DNA of 64,000 nucleotides from Kitasatospora xanthocidica (GTDB lineage: Bacteria > Actinomycetota > Actinomycetes > Streptomycetales > Streptomycetaceae): contig NZ_BNBY01000019.1 of the NCBI RefSeq assembly GCF_014656195.1, positions 62,722-126,721 on the forward strand, given 5' to 3'. Shown here in pieces: positions 51,010 through 60,239 of this stretch. The translations under genes and the position numbers were made by a program. Each line of letters opens with the position of its first letter. Positions within the stretch are counted from its first letter, which is position 1. The notes beneath the pieces are model-generated. The model searched no databases. It had not been told where the DNA came from and saw only the letters and a list, made by a program, of their open reading frames with translations.

Positions 51010-52032
51010 TCAGTTCCCGGAAGGCGCCGAGCCCGTGGCGGTGAGCACCGAACCGGTGGCGGTGAGCACCGGGCCCGCCGCCGTGAGCGCGGTGCCGGTC
51101 GCGGTGCGCAGGTGGACGGCGGTGCGGCCGGTGCGCCGGGTGGCGACCAGGCCCGCGGCGCGCAGGGCGCCGAGGTGCTGGGAGACGGCGCTGGGGGTGA
51201 CGCCGAGCCGGGTGGCGAGGTCGGGGGTGGTCAGGGGTTCGCCGAGGGCTTCGAGCAGGGTGGCGCGGGTGCGGCCGAGGACCGCGGCGAGGCCGGCCCG
51301 GGTCGCGGCGGGCTCCTCCCAGAGCAGGCCGACGCCGGCCGCCGGGTAGCGGATGGAGGCGGCGGTGCGCGGGTCGTGGTCGACGATCACGTCCGGCCAG
51401 GCGAAGACCGAGGGCATCAGCACCAGGCCGTGTCCGCCGGCCTCGACCGTCCAGGCGGCGCCGGAGCCGCGGCGCCCGTGCACCACCAACTCGCCCTCGC
51501 GCCACACCACGTCGCCGTGCAGCTGGGCGAAGAGCCCCTCCACCCCGCCGTCCACCAGGGCCACCGCCCGGCGGCCGAGGTCGGCGTCGAGGACGGCGCG
51601 CATCCGCCCCCAGTGCGGGGCGATCAGCCGGGCGTGGCAGCGCTCCAGGAGGTCGGCGGTCCCGCGCAGCAGCTCGGCCGGTCCGGGCAGGTTCGCGGCG
51701 CGGCCGCCCAGGGCGGCGGCGCACTCCGCGGCGACGTACGCCGGGTCGGTCGCGCGCAGGCCCGCCAGCTCCGCCTCGAAGGCGGGCAGGCGTTCCTCCG
51801 GCACCGGGAAGAGGAAGGCGGGCAGGCAGCCCTCCAGCAGGGCGCGCAGCAGCGGCGCGCCGGGGTCGCGGGCCAGCACCGGCCGGGCCTGCCGCACCCA
51901 CGACCGGTGCACGGCGTGCCCGCCGATGCCCAGGGCGGCGCGCAGGCCGAGCACCGTCTCGGCCAGCGGCGACACGGCGAACCGGACCCTGGCCACCTCG
52001 GCCGCGGACAGCCGGATCTCCACCGCCACCAT
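51010..52032 (-). CDS. ArsR-type winged-helix regulator with DUF5937-like N-terminus
   Basis: A 340-residue regulator. The first 240 residues match the DUF5937-like sensor region typical of streptomycete ArsR relatives (LSAAEVARVRFAVSPLAET, then FLFPVPEERLPAFEAELA). The C-terminal winged helix is at about residues 245-320 (LTTPDLATRLGVTPSAVSQHLGALRAAGLV). The last 25 residues are a low-complexity TATG/ATGS tail, from a repeated GCGGTGAGCACCG unit in the DNA. The ATG at 52032 is favoured; alternatives lie at 52050. It is divergent from the alpha/beta hydrolase at 52118, with 85 bases between, and is its likely regulator. Confidence 0.83.
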   Translation of the reverse strand: MVAVEIRLSAAEVARVRFAVSPLAETVLGLRAALGIGGHAVHRSWVRQARPVLARDPGAPLLRALLEGCLPAFLFPVPEERLPAFEAELAGLRATDPAYVAAECAAALGGRAANLPGPAELLRGTADLLERCHARLIAPHWGRMRAVLDADLGRRAVALVDGGVEGLFAQLHGDVVWREGELVVHGRRGSGAAWTVEAGGHGLVLMPSVFAWPDVIVDHDPRTAASIRYPAAGVGLLWEEPAATRAGLAAVLGRTRATLLEALGEPLTTPDLATRLGVTPSAVSQHLGALRAAGLVATRRTGRTAVHLRTATGTALTAAGPVLTATGSVLTATGSAPSGN

Positions 52033-52117
52033 CGCCCCCTCACGGATCATGCAGCTGATCATGTAGCTGTGGCTGAACAGTAGCCGGGCCGGGCCGCCCG
52101 CCCGCAGGGTGTCCGGC

Positions 52118-53011
52118 ATGGAAACCTCCACGACCACCACCTTCACCTCGTACGACGGCACCCGGCTCGCCTTCCGCACCCTCGGCGACGGCCCGCCGCT
52201 GCTCTGCCTGCCGGGCGGCCCCGGCCGGGCCGCGGAGTACCTCGGCGACCTGGGCGGGCTCGGCGCCCACCGGACGCTCGTCCTGCCGGACACCCGGGGC
52301 ACCGGCGCCTCCGCCCCGTCCGCCGATCCGGCGAGCTACCGGGTGGACCGGCTGGTCGCCGACGTCGAGGCACTGCGCCGCCGGCTCGGCCTGGACCGGG
52401 TCGACCTGCTCGGCCACTCCGCCGGCGGCAGCCTGGCCCTGCTCTACGCCGCCGCCCACCCGGACCGGCTGGCGAGCCTGACCCTGGTCACGCCCTCGTT
52501 CGCGGCCGTCGGGCTGCCCTCCGACACCGGCGCCGAGGAGGTGATCACCGCCCGCGCCGCCGAGCCCTGGTACCCGGAGGCGGTGGCGGCCTACCGGCGG
52601 ATGAAGGCGGCCCGGTCCTTCGCCGAGGCCGCGCCGCACCGGCTCGCCTTCGAACCGCTGATGTACGGCCGCTGGGACGCCGCCGCGCGGGCCCACGCCG
52701 CCGCCGACCCGGCGCAGCGCTCGCTGACCGTCAGCGAGCACTTCTACGCGGGGTACGAACCCGATGTCGAGGACCTGCGGCGCCGGCTGGCCGCCCTGCC
52801 CTGCCCGGTGCTGCTGGTGGCCGGCGAGCTGGACCTGTGGCCGACCGCCGCCGCGGCCGCCGACGCCGCCGCGCTGTTCCCGGCGGCGACGGTCACCGTG
52901 CAGCCGGGCGCGGGCCACTACCCGTGGCTGGACGACCCGCGGGCGTTCACCGCCGGCGTCGAGCGCTTCCTCGCCTCCGGAAGGGAGACCACGGCAGCCC
53001 CCAGCCTGTGA
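52118..53011 (+). CDS. Alpha/beta hydrolase (proline-iminopeptidase-like)
   Basis: A 297-residue hydrolase: LAFRTLGDGPPLLCLPGGPG with the HGGPG-like oxyanion loop, DTRGTGAS, the nucleophile elbow LLGHSAGGSLALLYA, an acid in VAGELDLWP and a His in GAGHYPWLDD. The layout is that of prolyl aminopeptidase or related esterases. No signal peptide is visible. An alternative GTG lies 9 bases upstream. It is divergent from the ArsR-type gene. It could be paired with the MFS exporter at 53162, 150 bases downstream on the same strand. Confidence 0.87.
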   Translation: METSTTTTFTSYDGTRLAFRTLGDGPPLLCLPGGPGRAAEYLGDLGGLGAHRTLVLPDTRGTGASAPSADPASYRVDRLVADVEALRRRLGLDRVDLLGHSAGGSLALLYAAAHPDRLASLTLVTPSFAAVGLPSDTGAEEVITARAAEPWYPEAVAAYRRMKAARSFAEAAPHRLAFEPLMYGRWDAAARAHAAADPAQRSLTVSEHFYAGYEPDVEDLRRRLAALPCPVLLVAGELDLWPTAAAAADAAALFPAATVTVQPGAGHYPWLDDPRAFTAGVERFLASGRETTAAPSL

Positions 53012-53161
53012 GCCGGACTCACAGGATCACCGCCTGTCTGGCTGGGCGCCGCACCGGTCCGCAGGATGGCCGCATCGGACGTCCCGTCAGCCGTCGCGGC
53101 CGCCTGCGCCTGCCGTCCGAGGGCCCGGCCGCGTCCCCGTACGTGAAGGTGGTACTTCGCC

Positions 53162-54436
53162 GTGAGCAGCATCTCCGATCCGCCCCGGTCGACCGACGAG
53201 GCCGAGGAGGTCCCCGAACTGCCCGCCTCGGCGCGGGGTTTCGACCGGTGGCGGTACGCCGGGGTGTTCCTCCTGCTGTTCCTGTTCGGCACCGAGACCT
53301 TCCTGGTGTCGCCGCTGCTGCCGACGATCGCGGACTCGGTCCACACCAGTGAGGCGGCCGCCGCGTCGAGCGTCACCGCCTACGTGCTGGTGTACGCGGT
53401 CGCGGCGCCGTTCCTGGGGCTGCTGAGCGACCGGCTCGGCCGTCGCCGCACCCTGCTGGTGGGCACGCTGCTGTTCGTCCTGTCGAACGCGGCGGCGGCG
53501 CTGTCCACCGGGCTGACGCTGCTGGTGGTCTCCCGGGCGGTGGCCGGGCTGGCGGCAGCCGCGGCCGGGCCGGCGATCTGGGCGCACATCGCCGAGACCG
53601 CGCCGGAGGCCGTGCGCGGCCGGGCGCTGGGCCTCGGCATGGCGCTGTTCTCCCTGGGCCAGGTGATCGGGGTGCCGCTGGGCGGCTTCCTGGCGGGGCT
53701 GGCGGGGTGGCGCTCGGCGTTCTGGGCGCTGGCGATCGGCACCGCCGCGGCCGTCCCGCTGCTGCTGCGCCAGGTCGGGGCCGCCGCGGCGCCGGCACCG
53801 GCGGCGCGGGTCGGGGCCGTCCGGGCGATCCTGGCCGGCTGGGCCGATCCGACGCTGCGCCGGGCCCTGCTGGTCAACACCGTCTTCAACACGGCCAACC
53901 TGGGGGCCTACACCTTCCTCGGCGCGCTGCTGGTGCAGCGCTTCGACCTGTCGGTGCAGGCGCTCGGCCTGGTCGGCGTACTGGTCGGCGCGGGCAGCAT
54001 GACCGGCTCGCTGCTGGGCGGTCGGCTCGGCGACCGGGCCAGGACGGCGGGCCGCTCGGACCTTCCGCTGCTGCCGCTGTGGGGCCTGCTGCTGGCGGTG
54101 GGCATCGCGGTGGCGGCCGAGGCGCCGGGCCTGGTGCTCGCGCTGGCCGGGGTGACGGTCTGGTTCGTGGCCTCGGGCGGCTTCGTGACGGACCAGCAGA
54201 CGCTGGCGGGCACCATCGCGCCGGAGCTGCGGGCGACGTCCAGCGCGTGGCTGACGTCGACCATGTACGCGGGCACCGGGGTCGGCGCCTGGGCGGTGGG
54301 CACCTTCGGCGACGTCGCGGACGGCACCCTGCTGGTCGGCGCCGGGCTGGCGCTGGTGGCCGCGCTGGGCGGTCTGGCGGTCAGCCTGGGCCTGCGCCGC
54401 GCCGCGGCCGCGACGGCCACCACTCCGGGCGCCTGA
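53162..54436 (+). CDS. MFS transporter (DHA1-type, AraJ-like)
   Basis: A 424-residue major facilitator with about 12 membrane segments, motif A as LSDRLGRRRTLLVG and motif C-like GQVIGVPLGGFLAG. It is of the AraJ/Cmx drug-efflux type. The N-terminal tail is acidic. The GTG start follows a weak AAGGTGG. The gene runs with the alpha/beta hydrolase and is convergent with the XRE-type regulator, with only 9 bases between stops. Export of a drug or peptide is inferred. Confidence 0.87.
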   Translation: MSSISDPPRSTDEAEEVPELPASARGFDRWRYAGVFLLLFLFGTETFLVSPLLPTIADSVHTSEAAAASSVTAYVLVYAVAAPFLGLLSDRLGRRRTLLVGTLLFVLSNAAAALSTGLTLLVVSRAVAGLAAAAAGPAIWAHIAETAPEAVRGRALGLGMALFSLGQVIGVPLGGFLAGLAGWRSAFWALAIGTAAAVPLLLRQVGAAAAPAPAARVGAVRAILAGWADPTLRRALLVNTVFNTANLGAYTFLGALLVQRFDLSVQALGLVGVLVGAGSMTGSLLGGRLGDRARTAGRSDLPLLPLWGLLLAVGIAVAAEAPGLVLALAGVTVWFVASGGFVTDQQTLAGTIAPELRATSSAWLTSTMYAGTGVGAWAVGTFGDVADGTLLVGAGLALVAALGGLAVSLGLRRAAAATATTPGA

Positions 54437-54445
54437 AGACGGGGC

Positions 54446-55320
54446 TCAGCCCACCCGGCGCTCCGCCTCGGCGCCGCCGACCGCGCGCAGCGGGTGTTCG
54501 ACGAGTTCGGACATCCGCGCCCGGTCGGCGGCGCCGTTCGGCGTGAACAGCAGGACCGTCGCCGTGGGGTCGTCCACCGGGTGGAAGGAGGACAGCATCA
54601 GCCGGACCGGGCCGAGGCCGGCCGGTTCGACGGTGACGGTACGGACGGTCAGCTCCGCCACCGAGTGGCACCCCCACCAGTGGCGGAGCTCCGGCGCGTC
54701 CTGGTCCAGGTGCCGGTAGACCTCCGCGGTGCGGGGCTCGGCCAGGGCCGGGCCCGCCTGGGCGCGGAAGTGCTGGAAGACGTTCATCGCGAGCGGTTCC
54801 CAGTCCCGCAGCACGGCGCGCACCCGGTGGTCGGCGGCCATCACCCACATCAGGTTGCGGCGCTCGCCGGGCACGAACTCGGGCGCGCCCCAGAGCGCCG
54901 TCCAGGCCGCGTTCCAGCCGCGCAGGTCGAAGTGGCGGTCCAGCAGGACGGCGGGGCTGGTGGGCCAGGAGTCGAGGACGGGCTGGATGGCCCCGGCGAG
55001 CCGGTCGGTGCCGTCCGGGCCGCCGGCCGGGGCGGGCTCGTGGTACCCGGCCAGGCGCAGGGCGTGCCGCAGCCCGGCGTCGTCCAGCTTGAGCACCCGG
55101 GCGATGGCCTCCAGCACCTGGCGGGAGGCGGCGACCCTCCCCTGCTCGACCCAGGTGTACCAGGCGAGGCCGACGCCGGAGAGCGAGGCGACCTCCTCGC
55201 GGCGCAGGCCGGGGGTGCGGCGCCGGGTGGTGGCGGTGAGGCCGACGTCGGCGGCTTGAGGAGCTCTCGGTGGGCGCGCAGGAAGGCGCCGAGTTCCCGT
55301 CCGGCGGTGGGAGTTGACAC
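54446..55320 (-). pseudogene. MmyB-type XRE regulator broken by a single-base frameshift
   Basis: The N-terminal part starts at GTG 55320 (STPTAGRELGAFLRAHREL), characteristic of MmyB-like XRE regulators. It then leaves the frame at about 55250-55256. The continuing protein (TTRRRTPGLRREEVASLSGV, then the MmyB ligand-binding part LRGWNAAWTALWG to the stop) is in the next frame. One missing G in a GGC/GCC-rich run (expected CCGGCC, seen CCGCC) accounts for it. It is either a sequencing error or a recent inactivation, because the rest is intact at about 290 residues. Such regulators usually control an adjacent oxidoreductase or exporter, here perhaps the MFS gene. Confidence 0.8.
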
Positions 55321-55413
55321 GGTTGGGCTCCTCGGCCGTGGTCGGTGCTGCGGACTGTCGGGGGTACCGCGGATCGTGGTGAGCGGTGCGGACGAGCCCA
55401 GCGTAGGCGTATG

Positions 55414-55444
55414 CCCGCCGCTCCTCCCAGGGATGAGCGGCGGG
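55414..55444. terminator. Terminator of the methyltransferase operon
   Basis: Perfect 10-base arms CCCGCCGCTC and GAGCGGCGGG enclose an 11-base loop, downstream of the minus-strand stop at 55481. Confidence 0.65.
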
Positions 55445-55480
55445 CTACACACGCTGTTAACGGAAGGCCGGCTTGGCCGG

Positions 55481-56323
55481 CTACCGGGCGGTCAACGTCC
55501 AGAGCCGGACCGGCATGTGGCTGACGTGCCCGCGCTCGCGCCGGCGCCGCCAGGCGCTCTCGCCGACGGCCCGGAAGAACGCGGCCCGCCGCTCCTCGGG
55601 CACCAGGCGGCTGTAGTAGTCGCCGAAGGTGGCGGCGTGGAAGTGCTCGTACTGGGCCGCGCTGTCGACCGTGACGACGGCGTCGCGCTCCAGGTGGCCG
55701 GCCACCCTCAGGTGCGGGCCGATGACGGCCGTGAGGTCCTCGACGGTCCTGGTGCGGGTGGCGATCGGCAGCACCCCGCCGCGCGCGAACAGGCCGGGCA
55801 CCTCCTCGTACGGGGTGCCGAGGGCCACCAGGGCGTCCCGGACCAGTTCGTCCTCGCCGCCGAGGCCGTGCTCGTCCCGGGCGGGGTGGTACGTGGTGAG
55901 CAGGAACCTGCCGCCGGGGGCGAGGTGGGCGGCGGCCCAGGCGAAGATCCGCTCCTCGTCCGGGTAGAGCCAGTGCAGCACCGAGGTCTGGGTGATCAGC
56001 TCGGCCCGGAAGGGCAGCGGTTCGGGCGCGGTGAGGTCGGCCCGGTGCAGGGCGGCCCGCTCGCCGTACGGCCGCAGCCGCTCGGTGGCCTCGGCGATGC
56101 GGTGTTCGGAGCGTTCCAGGCCGACGGCGCGCCGCAGACCGGGGAAGCGTTCCAGGGCCTCCTGGAGCAGCTGGCCGATCCCGCTGCCGAGGTCGATCAG
56201 GGACTCGGGGGCGTCGGTGACCTGGTCGAGCACCCAGTCGCGGTCCTGGACCTGGCGCAGCCGGCTGGCGTCGGCGTACCCGGCGAGGGTACGGGCCTGG
56301 ATCTCGACGGCGGACGTGCTCAC
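55481..56323 (-). CDS. Class-I SAM-dependent methyltransferase
   Basis: A 280-residue methyltransferase. Motif I is SLIDLGSGIGQLLQEALE. The acidic post-I motif is VGLERSEHRIAEA. A SVLHWLYPDEERIF segment and HLAPGGRFLLTTYHP follow. The pattern is that of small-molecule O-, N- or C-methyltransferases of the trans-aconitate-methyltransferase type. The GTG start overlaps the end of the HpaB-type gene (GTGA), which places it last in the minus-strand operon. It probably tailors the product of that operon; the position methylated cannot be read from sequence. Confidence 0.88.
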   Translation of the reverse strand: MSTSAVEIQARTLAGYADASRLRQVQDRDWVLDQVTDAPESLIDLGSGIGQLLQEALERFPGLRRAVGLERSEHRIAEATERLRPYGERAALHRADLTAPEPLPFRAELITQTSVLHWLYPDEERIFAWAAAHLAPGGRFLLTTYHPARDEHGLGGEDELVRDALVALGTPYEEVPGLFARGGVLPIATRTRTVEDLTAVIGPHLRVAGHLERDAVVTVDSAAQYEHFHAATFGDYYSRLVPEERRAAFFRAVGESAWRRRRERGHVSHMPVRLWTLTAR

Positions 56324-57864
56324 GACTGCTCCTCCTCGATGCCGGTGGTGCCGGTGGTTTCAGTGGTGCCCGTGGTACCAGTGGTGCCGGTGGGCCGGTC
56401 GACCAGCCGCAGCAGCCGCTCGCGGGCCTCGCTCTGGTCGTACCGCTTGAAGACGTTGATCCGGTTGCGGGCCAGGTCGCCCCGGTGGACGTACTCGTAG
56501 AGGTCCTGGCGCTGGCCGAAGCCGTCGCCGGTGAGCTCCCAGGCGATCCGGAACAGCCGGGACTTGCGCTCGGCGTCGATGCCCCGGCCGCGCATGTAGC
56601 GGTCCAGGTGGGGGCGGAGCCGCGGGTGGGCGAGGTCGTCGGCGGTGGGCTGGATGAGCAGTCCGGAGGCGCCGATACGGCGGACGATCTCGACGGCGCT
56701 GCCGGCCACTTCGGCGGACCAGACCCGGGAGGCGGCGGTGTCGCCGGGGGCGAACAGGCCGCCGTCGGTGACACCGCCGCGGGCTTCGGCGGCGTCCAGG
56801 AAGTACTCGGTCAGTTCGGCGTAGCCGGCGAGCCGGCCGAGGTCCTCCTGGATGTTGCGGAAGCCGTCCACGCCGATGGATTCGGCGACGAGGGTGGCGG
56901 TGGCGAGCAGGGTGCGCAGCCGCTCGCGGTAGCGGATGTGGCCGACGTAGGCGCTCCAGGCGTTGATCCGGCCGAGGCCGAGCCGGGCGAGGCCGGCGTC
57001 GCGGAGCAGGAAGACGCGGTCCCAGGGCACCAGGACGTCGTCGAAGAAGAGCATCGCGTCCTGCTCGTCGTACCGTGCGCCGAGCGGGTGGGCGTGGCCC
57101 CAGGGGGCGCTGCCGAGCGGTTCGCGGGCGAGGGTGATCAGGCCGGGGGTGTTGAGCGGCAGGGCGAACCAGCTGACGAACTGCTCGCCGCGGCCCTCGG
57201 TGAAGGAGGCGGAGAGGTAGACGAGGACCTCGTGGGCGAGCGGGGCGAGGGTGGTGAGCTGCTTGGCGCCGCGCACCACGATGCCCTTGTCGTTCTCCTC
57301 GACGACGCGCAGGGCGAGGTCGGGGTCGTCGACCGGGTCGGCGGAGCGGTCGATCTGCGGGTCGCCGAGGGCGTGCGAGAGGACGAGGTCGTTGGTGGCG
57401 CAGTACCGGTACCAGGCTTCGGCGTTGGCGCCGAAGCGCGGGTCGGCGGCGGCCAGCCGGTTGCGGAAGTCGTGGACGCCGACGGCGATGGAGGCCATGA
57501 AGGCGGGTGAGCGGCCCTGTTGTCCGAGTGCCTCGGCGTGCCAGAACTCGGCGCTGCGGCGCTGGAGCCGGAGGTCTTCGAGGGTGCGCGGGGGCTGGTA
57601 GGCGCGGGCCAGCCGCAGGCCGCTGTCCGGGTCCTTCCAGGTGAGCAGCTCGCGGTGGTCGGGGTCGTGCTGGAGGTCGAGCAGGCGGGCGAGTTCGTCG
57701 ACGGCCGGGCGGAAAGCGGGGTGTTCGGCGGGGTTCGCGATCCGCTTGCCGTCGAGGTACAGCTCGCGCCCGTCGTCGAGTTCGGACCGGTAGCGGTCGC
57801 CGGTGAGCAGGCCTCGGGCGGTGGCGGGCGCGCCGCGACCGGTGACGGTGTCCAGCAGTGTCAT
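56320..57864 (-). CDS. HpaB-type FADH2-dependent monooxygenase
   Basis: A 514-residue protein of the 4-hydroxyphenylacetate 3-hydroxylase large-component family: RYRSELDDGRELYLDGKRI, then FRNRLAAADPRF and the central WGHAHPLGARYDEQDAMLFF, followed by VPWDRVFLLRDA and a C-terminal helical bundle. Such enzymes ortho-hydroxylate phenols or act on amino groups using FADH2 supplied by a partner. That partner, the flavin reductase, is directly upstream with an ATGA overlap. The C-terminus has a TGTTGTTGTTETTG repeat tail. It sits in the coupled minus-strand operon. Confidence 0.9.
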   Translation of the reverse strand: MTLLDTVTGRGAPATARGLLTGDRYRSELDDGRELYLDGKRIANPAEHPAFRPAVDELARLLDLQHDPDHRELLTWKDPDSGLRLARAYQPPRTLEDLRLQRRSAEFWHAEALGQQGRSPAFMASIAVGVHDFRNRLAAADPRFGANAEAWYRYCATNDLVLSHALGDPQIDRSADPVDDPDLALRVVEENDKGIVVRGAKQLTTLAPLAHEVLVYLSASFTEGRGEQFVSWFALPLNTPGLITLAREPLGSAPWGHAHPLGARYDEQDAMLFFDDVLVPWDRVFLLRDAGLARLGLGRINAWSAYVGHIRYRERLRTLLATATLVAESIGVDGFRNIQEDLGRLAGYAELTEYFLDAAEARGGVTDGGLFAPGDTAASRVWSAEVAGSAVEIVRRIGASGLLIQPTADDLAHPRLRPHLDRYMRGRGIDAERKSRLFRIAWELTGDGFGQRQDLYEYVHRGDLARNRINVFKRYDQSEARERLLRLVDRPTGTTGTTGTTETTGTTGIEEEQS

Positions 57865-58406
57865 GCGCCAACTCCGTTGGTGTTCAAGGAGGTCGGGGCC
57901 AGTACCCGGTACTGGCCGTCGTGGTAGAGGAGGGGTGCGCCGGTGCCGCGGGCCGCGGCGGCGACCCGGCCGACCAGGATGGTGTGGTCACCGCCGGGCA
58001 GGTCGGCGTGCAGCCGGCAGTCGAACCAGGCCAGGGCGGATTCGACCAGCGGGGCTCCGGTGGCGGCGGTCCTGGTCGGCACGGCGGTGAAGCCGCCGAG
58101 GGCACGCCCCGCCCCGGGGGCGGCGAACCGCCGGGCGACGGATTCCTGACGGTCCGTCAGGACGGAGAGCCCGAACCGTCCGGAGGTCCGCACGGCGGCC
58201 ACCAGCGGACTGTGCCGGCCGATCGCGACGGTGACCAGCAGCGGGTCGAGGGAGAGGGTGCTGAAGGAGGAGACGGTCTTGGCGAAGACCTCCTCGCCCG
58301 CCCGGGTGGTGACCACCGCGACCCCGCTGGTCCAGCCGCGGGAGGCGGCCCGGAAGTCCTGGTCGGTGACCTGCGCGTCCCGCACGGCCGGCGCGGTGCC
58401 GCTCAT
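57861..58406 (-). CDS. Flavin reductase (HpaC-like)
   Basis: A 181-residue flavin reductase: FRAASRGWTSGVAVVTTRAG, FSTLSLDPLLVTVAIG, FGLSVLTDRQ and DHTILVGRVAAA are all characteristic of the family, which reduces free FAD or FMN with NAD(P)H. It is the natural partner of the downstream HpaB-type monooxygenase. Both ends overlap neighbours by four bases (ATGA), so the stoichiometry of the system is probably set by coupled translation. The ATG at 58406 is chosen from this overlap; longer open frames upstream lie in asnB. Confidence 0.92.
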   Translation of the reverse strand: MSGTAPAVRDAQVTDQDFRAASRGWTSGVAVVTTRAGEEVFAKTVSSFSTLSLDPLLVTVAIGRHSPLVAAVRTSGRFGLSVLTDRQESVARRFAAPGAGRALGGFTAVPTRTAATGAPLVESALAWFDCRLHADLPGGDHTILVGRVAAAARGTGAPLLYHDGQYRVLAPTSLNTNGVGA

Positions 58407-60238
58407 CGCAGCCCCACCCGGTAGGCGCGCAGCCACTCGTCGACCTGGACCAGGTGGTCGAGGCCGCCGACCGGGTTCGGCGCGGTGCGCGGGCTGGGCA
58501 GCGGGCGGCCCTCGGCGAGCAGCCGGCGGACCGTCTCGCGGTCCACCAGGTCGAAGACCGGCGCGTTCGGGTCGGCCAGCAGCTCCTGCGCCCGGGCCGT
58601 GAGCACCTCGGTGTAGCGGACGGCCGGGGTGGACGGGTAGCCGCTCTTGGGCCGGTCGGTGACCTGCGGCGGGAGCAGGTCGCGGACGGCGTCGCGCAGC
58701 AGCCCCTTGGACCGTCCCTCCGGCGCCTTGAGCGCCCAGGGCACGTTCCACAGGTATTCCACCAGGCGGTGGTCGCAGAACGGCACCCGTACCTCCAGGC
58801 CGACCGACATCGACACCCGGTCCACCCGGTCCAGCAGCGGGGGCAGCCAGCGGGTGAGCGCGAGGTGGAAGACCTCGCGGGTACGCGCCTCGGCGGCCGA
58901 CTCCCCGGCCAGTCGCGGCACTTCGGCGAGCGAGCGCCGGTAGGCGTCGGCGGCGTACTCCTCCGGGCGCACCTCGGCCCGGACGTCCGGGCGCAGCAGG
59001 TCCGCCGGGGTGGCCTTGCCGTGCAGCCACGGGAAGGTCGGGGCGGCGAGCGCGGCGGCGTCGTGGAAGTAGGGGTAGCCGCCGAAGATTTCGTCCGCGG
59101 CCTCACCGGAGAGCGCGACGGTGGAGCGCCGCCGCACCTCGCGGAAGAGCAGGTGCAGCGAGGCGTCCATCTCGCCCCAGCCGGGGCGGTCGCGGGCTCG
59201 CAGGACGGTGTCGCGGGCGTCCAGCAGGTCGTCGTCGGGCACCAGGACGGTGGTGTGCAGGGTGCCGATGTGGTCGGCGGCGGCCGCCACGTACGGGGCG
59301 TCGCGGGTGGTCCGCCAGGCGTCGGGGGTGCGGTCGGCGCTGCCGGGGAAGTCGACGGAGAAGCTGGCGATCTTCCCCTGGCCGGCGCGTTCGCGGGCGG
59401 CGGCGGCCAGGGCGGTGACGGCGCTGGAGTCGACGCCGCCGGAGAGCAGGGTGCACAGCGGCACGTCGCTGATCAGCTGCCGTTCGACGGCGTCGGCGAG
59501 CAGCTCCCGGACGGTGCGCCGGGTGGTCGCGGCGTCGTCCCGGTGCTCGGCGGACTCCAGCCGCCAGTACCGGAGTTCCCGGGTGGCGGCGCGGGCGACG
59601 ACCACCAGGTGGCCGGGCCGGACCTCGTGCAGGCCGCGGAAGACGCCGTGGCCGGCGCTGGGCGCGGCGGGCAGGGCGAACAGCTCGGCGATGCCCTCGG
59701 CGTCGAGTTCGGGGCGGAACAGCGGGTTGGCGAGCACCGCCTTCGGCTCGGAGCCGAACAGCACGCCGCTGCGGTGGGCGTGCCAGTGGAGCGGCTTGAT
59801 GCCGAGGTGGTCCCGGACCAGCAGCAGCTCCTCGCGCCGGGCGTCCCACAGGGCGTAGGCGAAGATGCCGTTGAACCTGGCCGGCGCCTCCCTGCCCCAC
59901 TGGAGGTGGGCGCGCAGCACCACCTCGGTGTCCGAGCGGGTGCGGAAGGCGTGGCCGAGGGCCTCCAGTTCGGCGCGCAGCTCGCGGTGGTTGTACAGCT
60001 CGCCGTTGTAGGCGAGGACGGCCCCGGCCTCAGGTCCGGGGCGGTCGGCGAGCGGCTGGACGCCTCCGTCGAGGTCGATGACGGAGAGCCGGCGGTGGCC
60101 GAGGGCGGCGTGCCGGGACAGCCAGACGCCGTCGGCGTCCGGGCCGCGGCAGGCGAGGGTGGCGGTCATCTCCCGGACGGTCCGGGCCTGGTGGAGCAGG
60201 TCGGTGTCCCAGTCGATCCAGCCGGTGATTCCGCACAT
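58403..60238 (-). CDS. asnB: Asparagine synthetase (glutamine-hydrolysing), class B
   Basis: A 611-residue AsnB. The glutaminase domain has Cys2 as nucleophile (MCGITGWI), LAYNGELYNHRELR and the RSDTEVVL signature. The synthetase domain has the PP-loop SGGVDSS at residues 266-272 and the LSGEAADEIFGGYPYF stretch. All catalytic motifs are present. In a small operon with a monooxygenase and methyltransferase it more likely amidates a pathway carboxylate than makes asparagine for growth. It overlaps the flavin-reductase start and begins only one base after the stop of the preceding unknown gene (TGAGATG). Confidence 0.92.
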   Translation of the reverse strand: MCGITGWIDWDTDLLHQARTVREMTATLACRGPDADGVWLSRHAALGHRRLSVIDLDGGVQPLADRPGPEAGAVLAYNGELYNHRELRAELEALGHAFRTRSDTEVVLRAHLQWGREAPARFNGIFAYALWDARREELLLVRDHLGIKPLHWHAHRSGVLFGSEPKAVLANPLFRPELDAEGIAELFALPAAPSAGHGVFRGLHEVRPGHLVVVARAATRELRYWRLESAEHRDDAATTRRTVRELLADAVERQLISDVPLCTLLSGGVDSSAVTALAAAARERAGQGKIASFSVDFPGSADRTPDAWRTTRDAPYVAAAADHIGTLHTTVLVPDDDLLDARDTVLRARDRPGWGEMDASLHLLFREVRRRSTVALSGEAADEIFGGYPYFHDAAALAAPTFPWLHGKATPADLLRPDVRAEVRPEEYAADAYRRSLAEVPRLAGESAAEARTREVFHLALTRWLPPLLDRVDRVSMSVGLEVRVPFCDHRLVEYLWNVPWALKAPEGRSKGLLRDAVRDLLPPQVTDRPKSGYPSTPAVRYTEVLTARAQELLADPNAPVFDLVDRETVRRLLAEGRPLPSPRTAPNPVGGLDHLVQVDEWLRAYRVGLR

Positions 60239-60239
60239 C

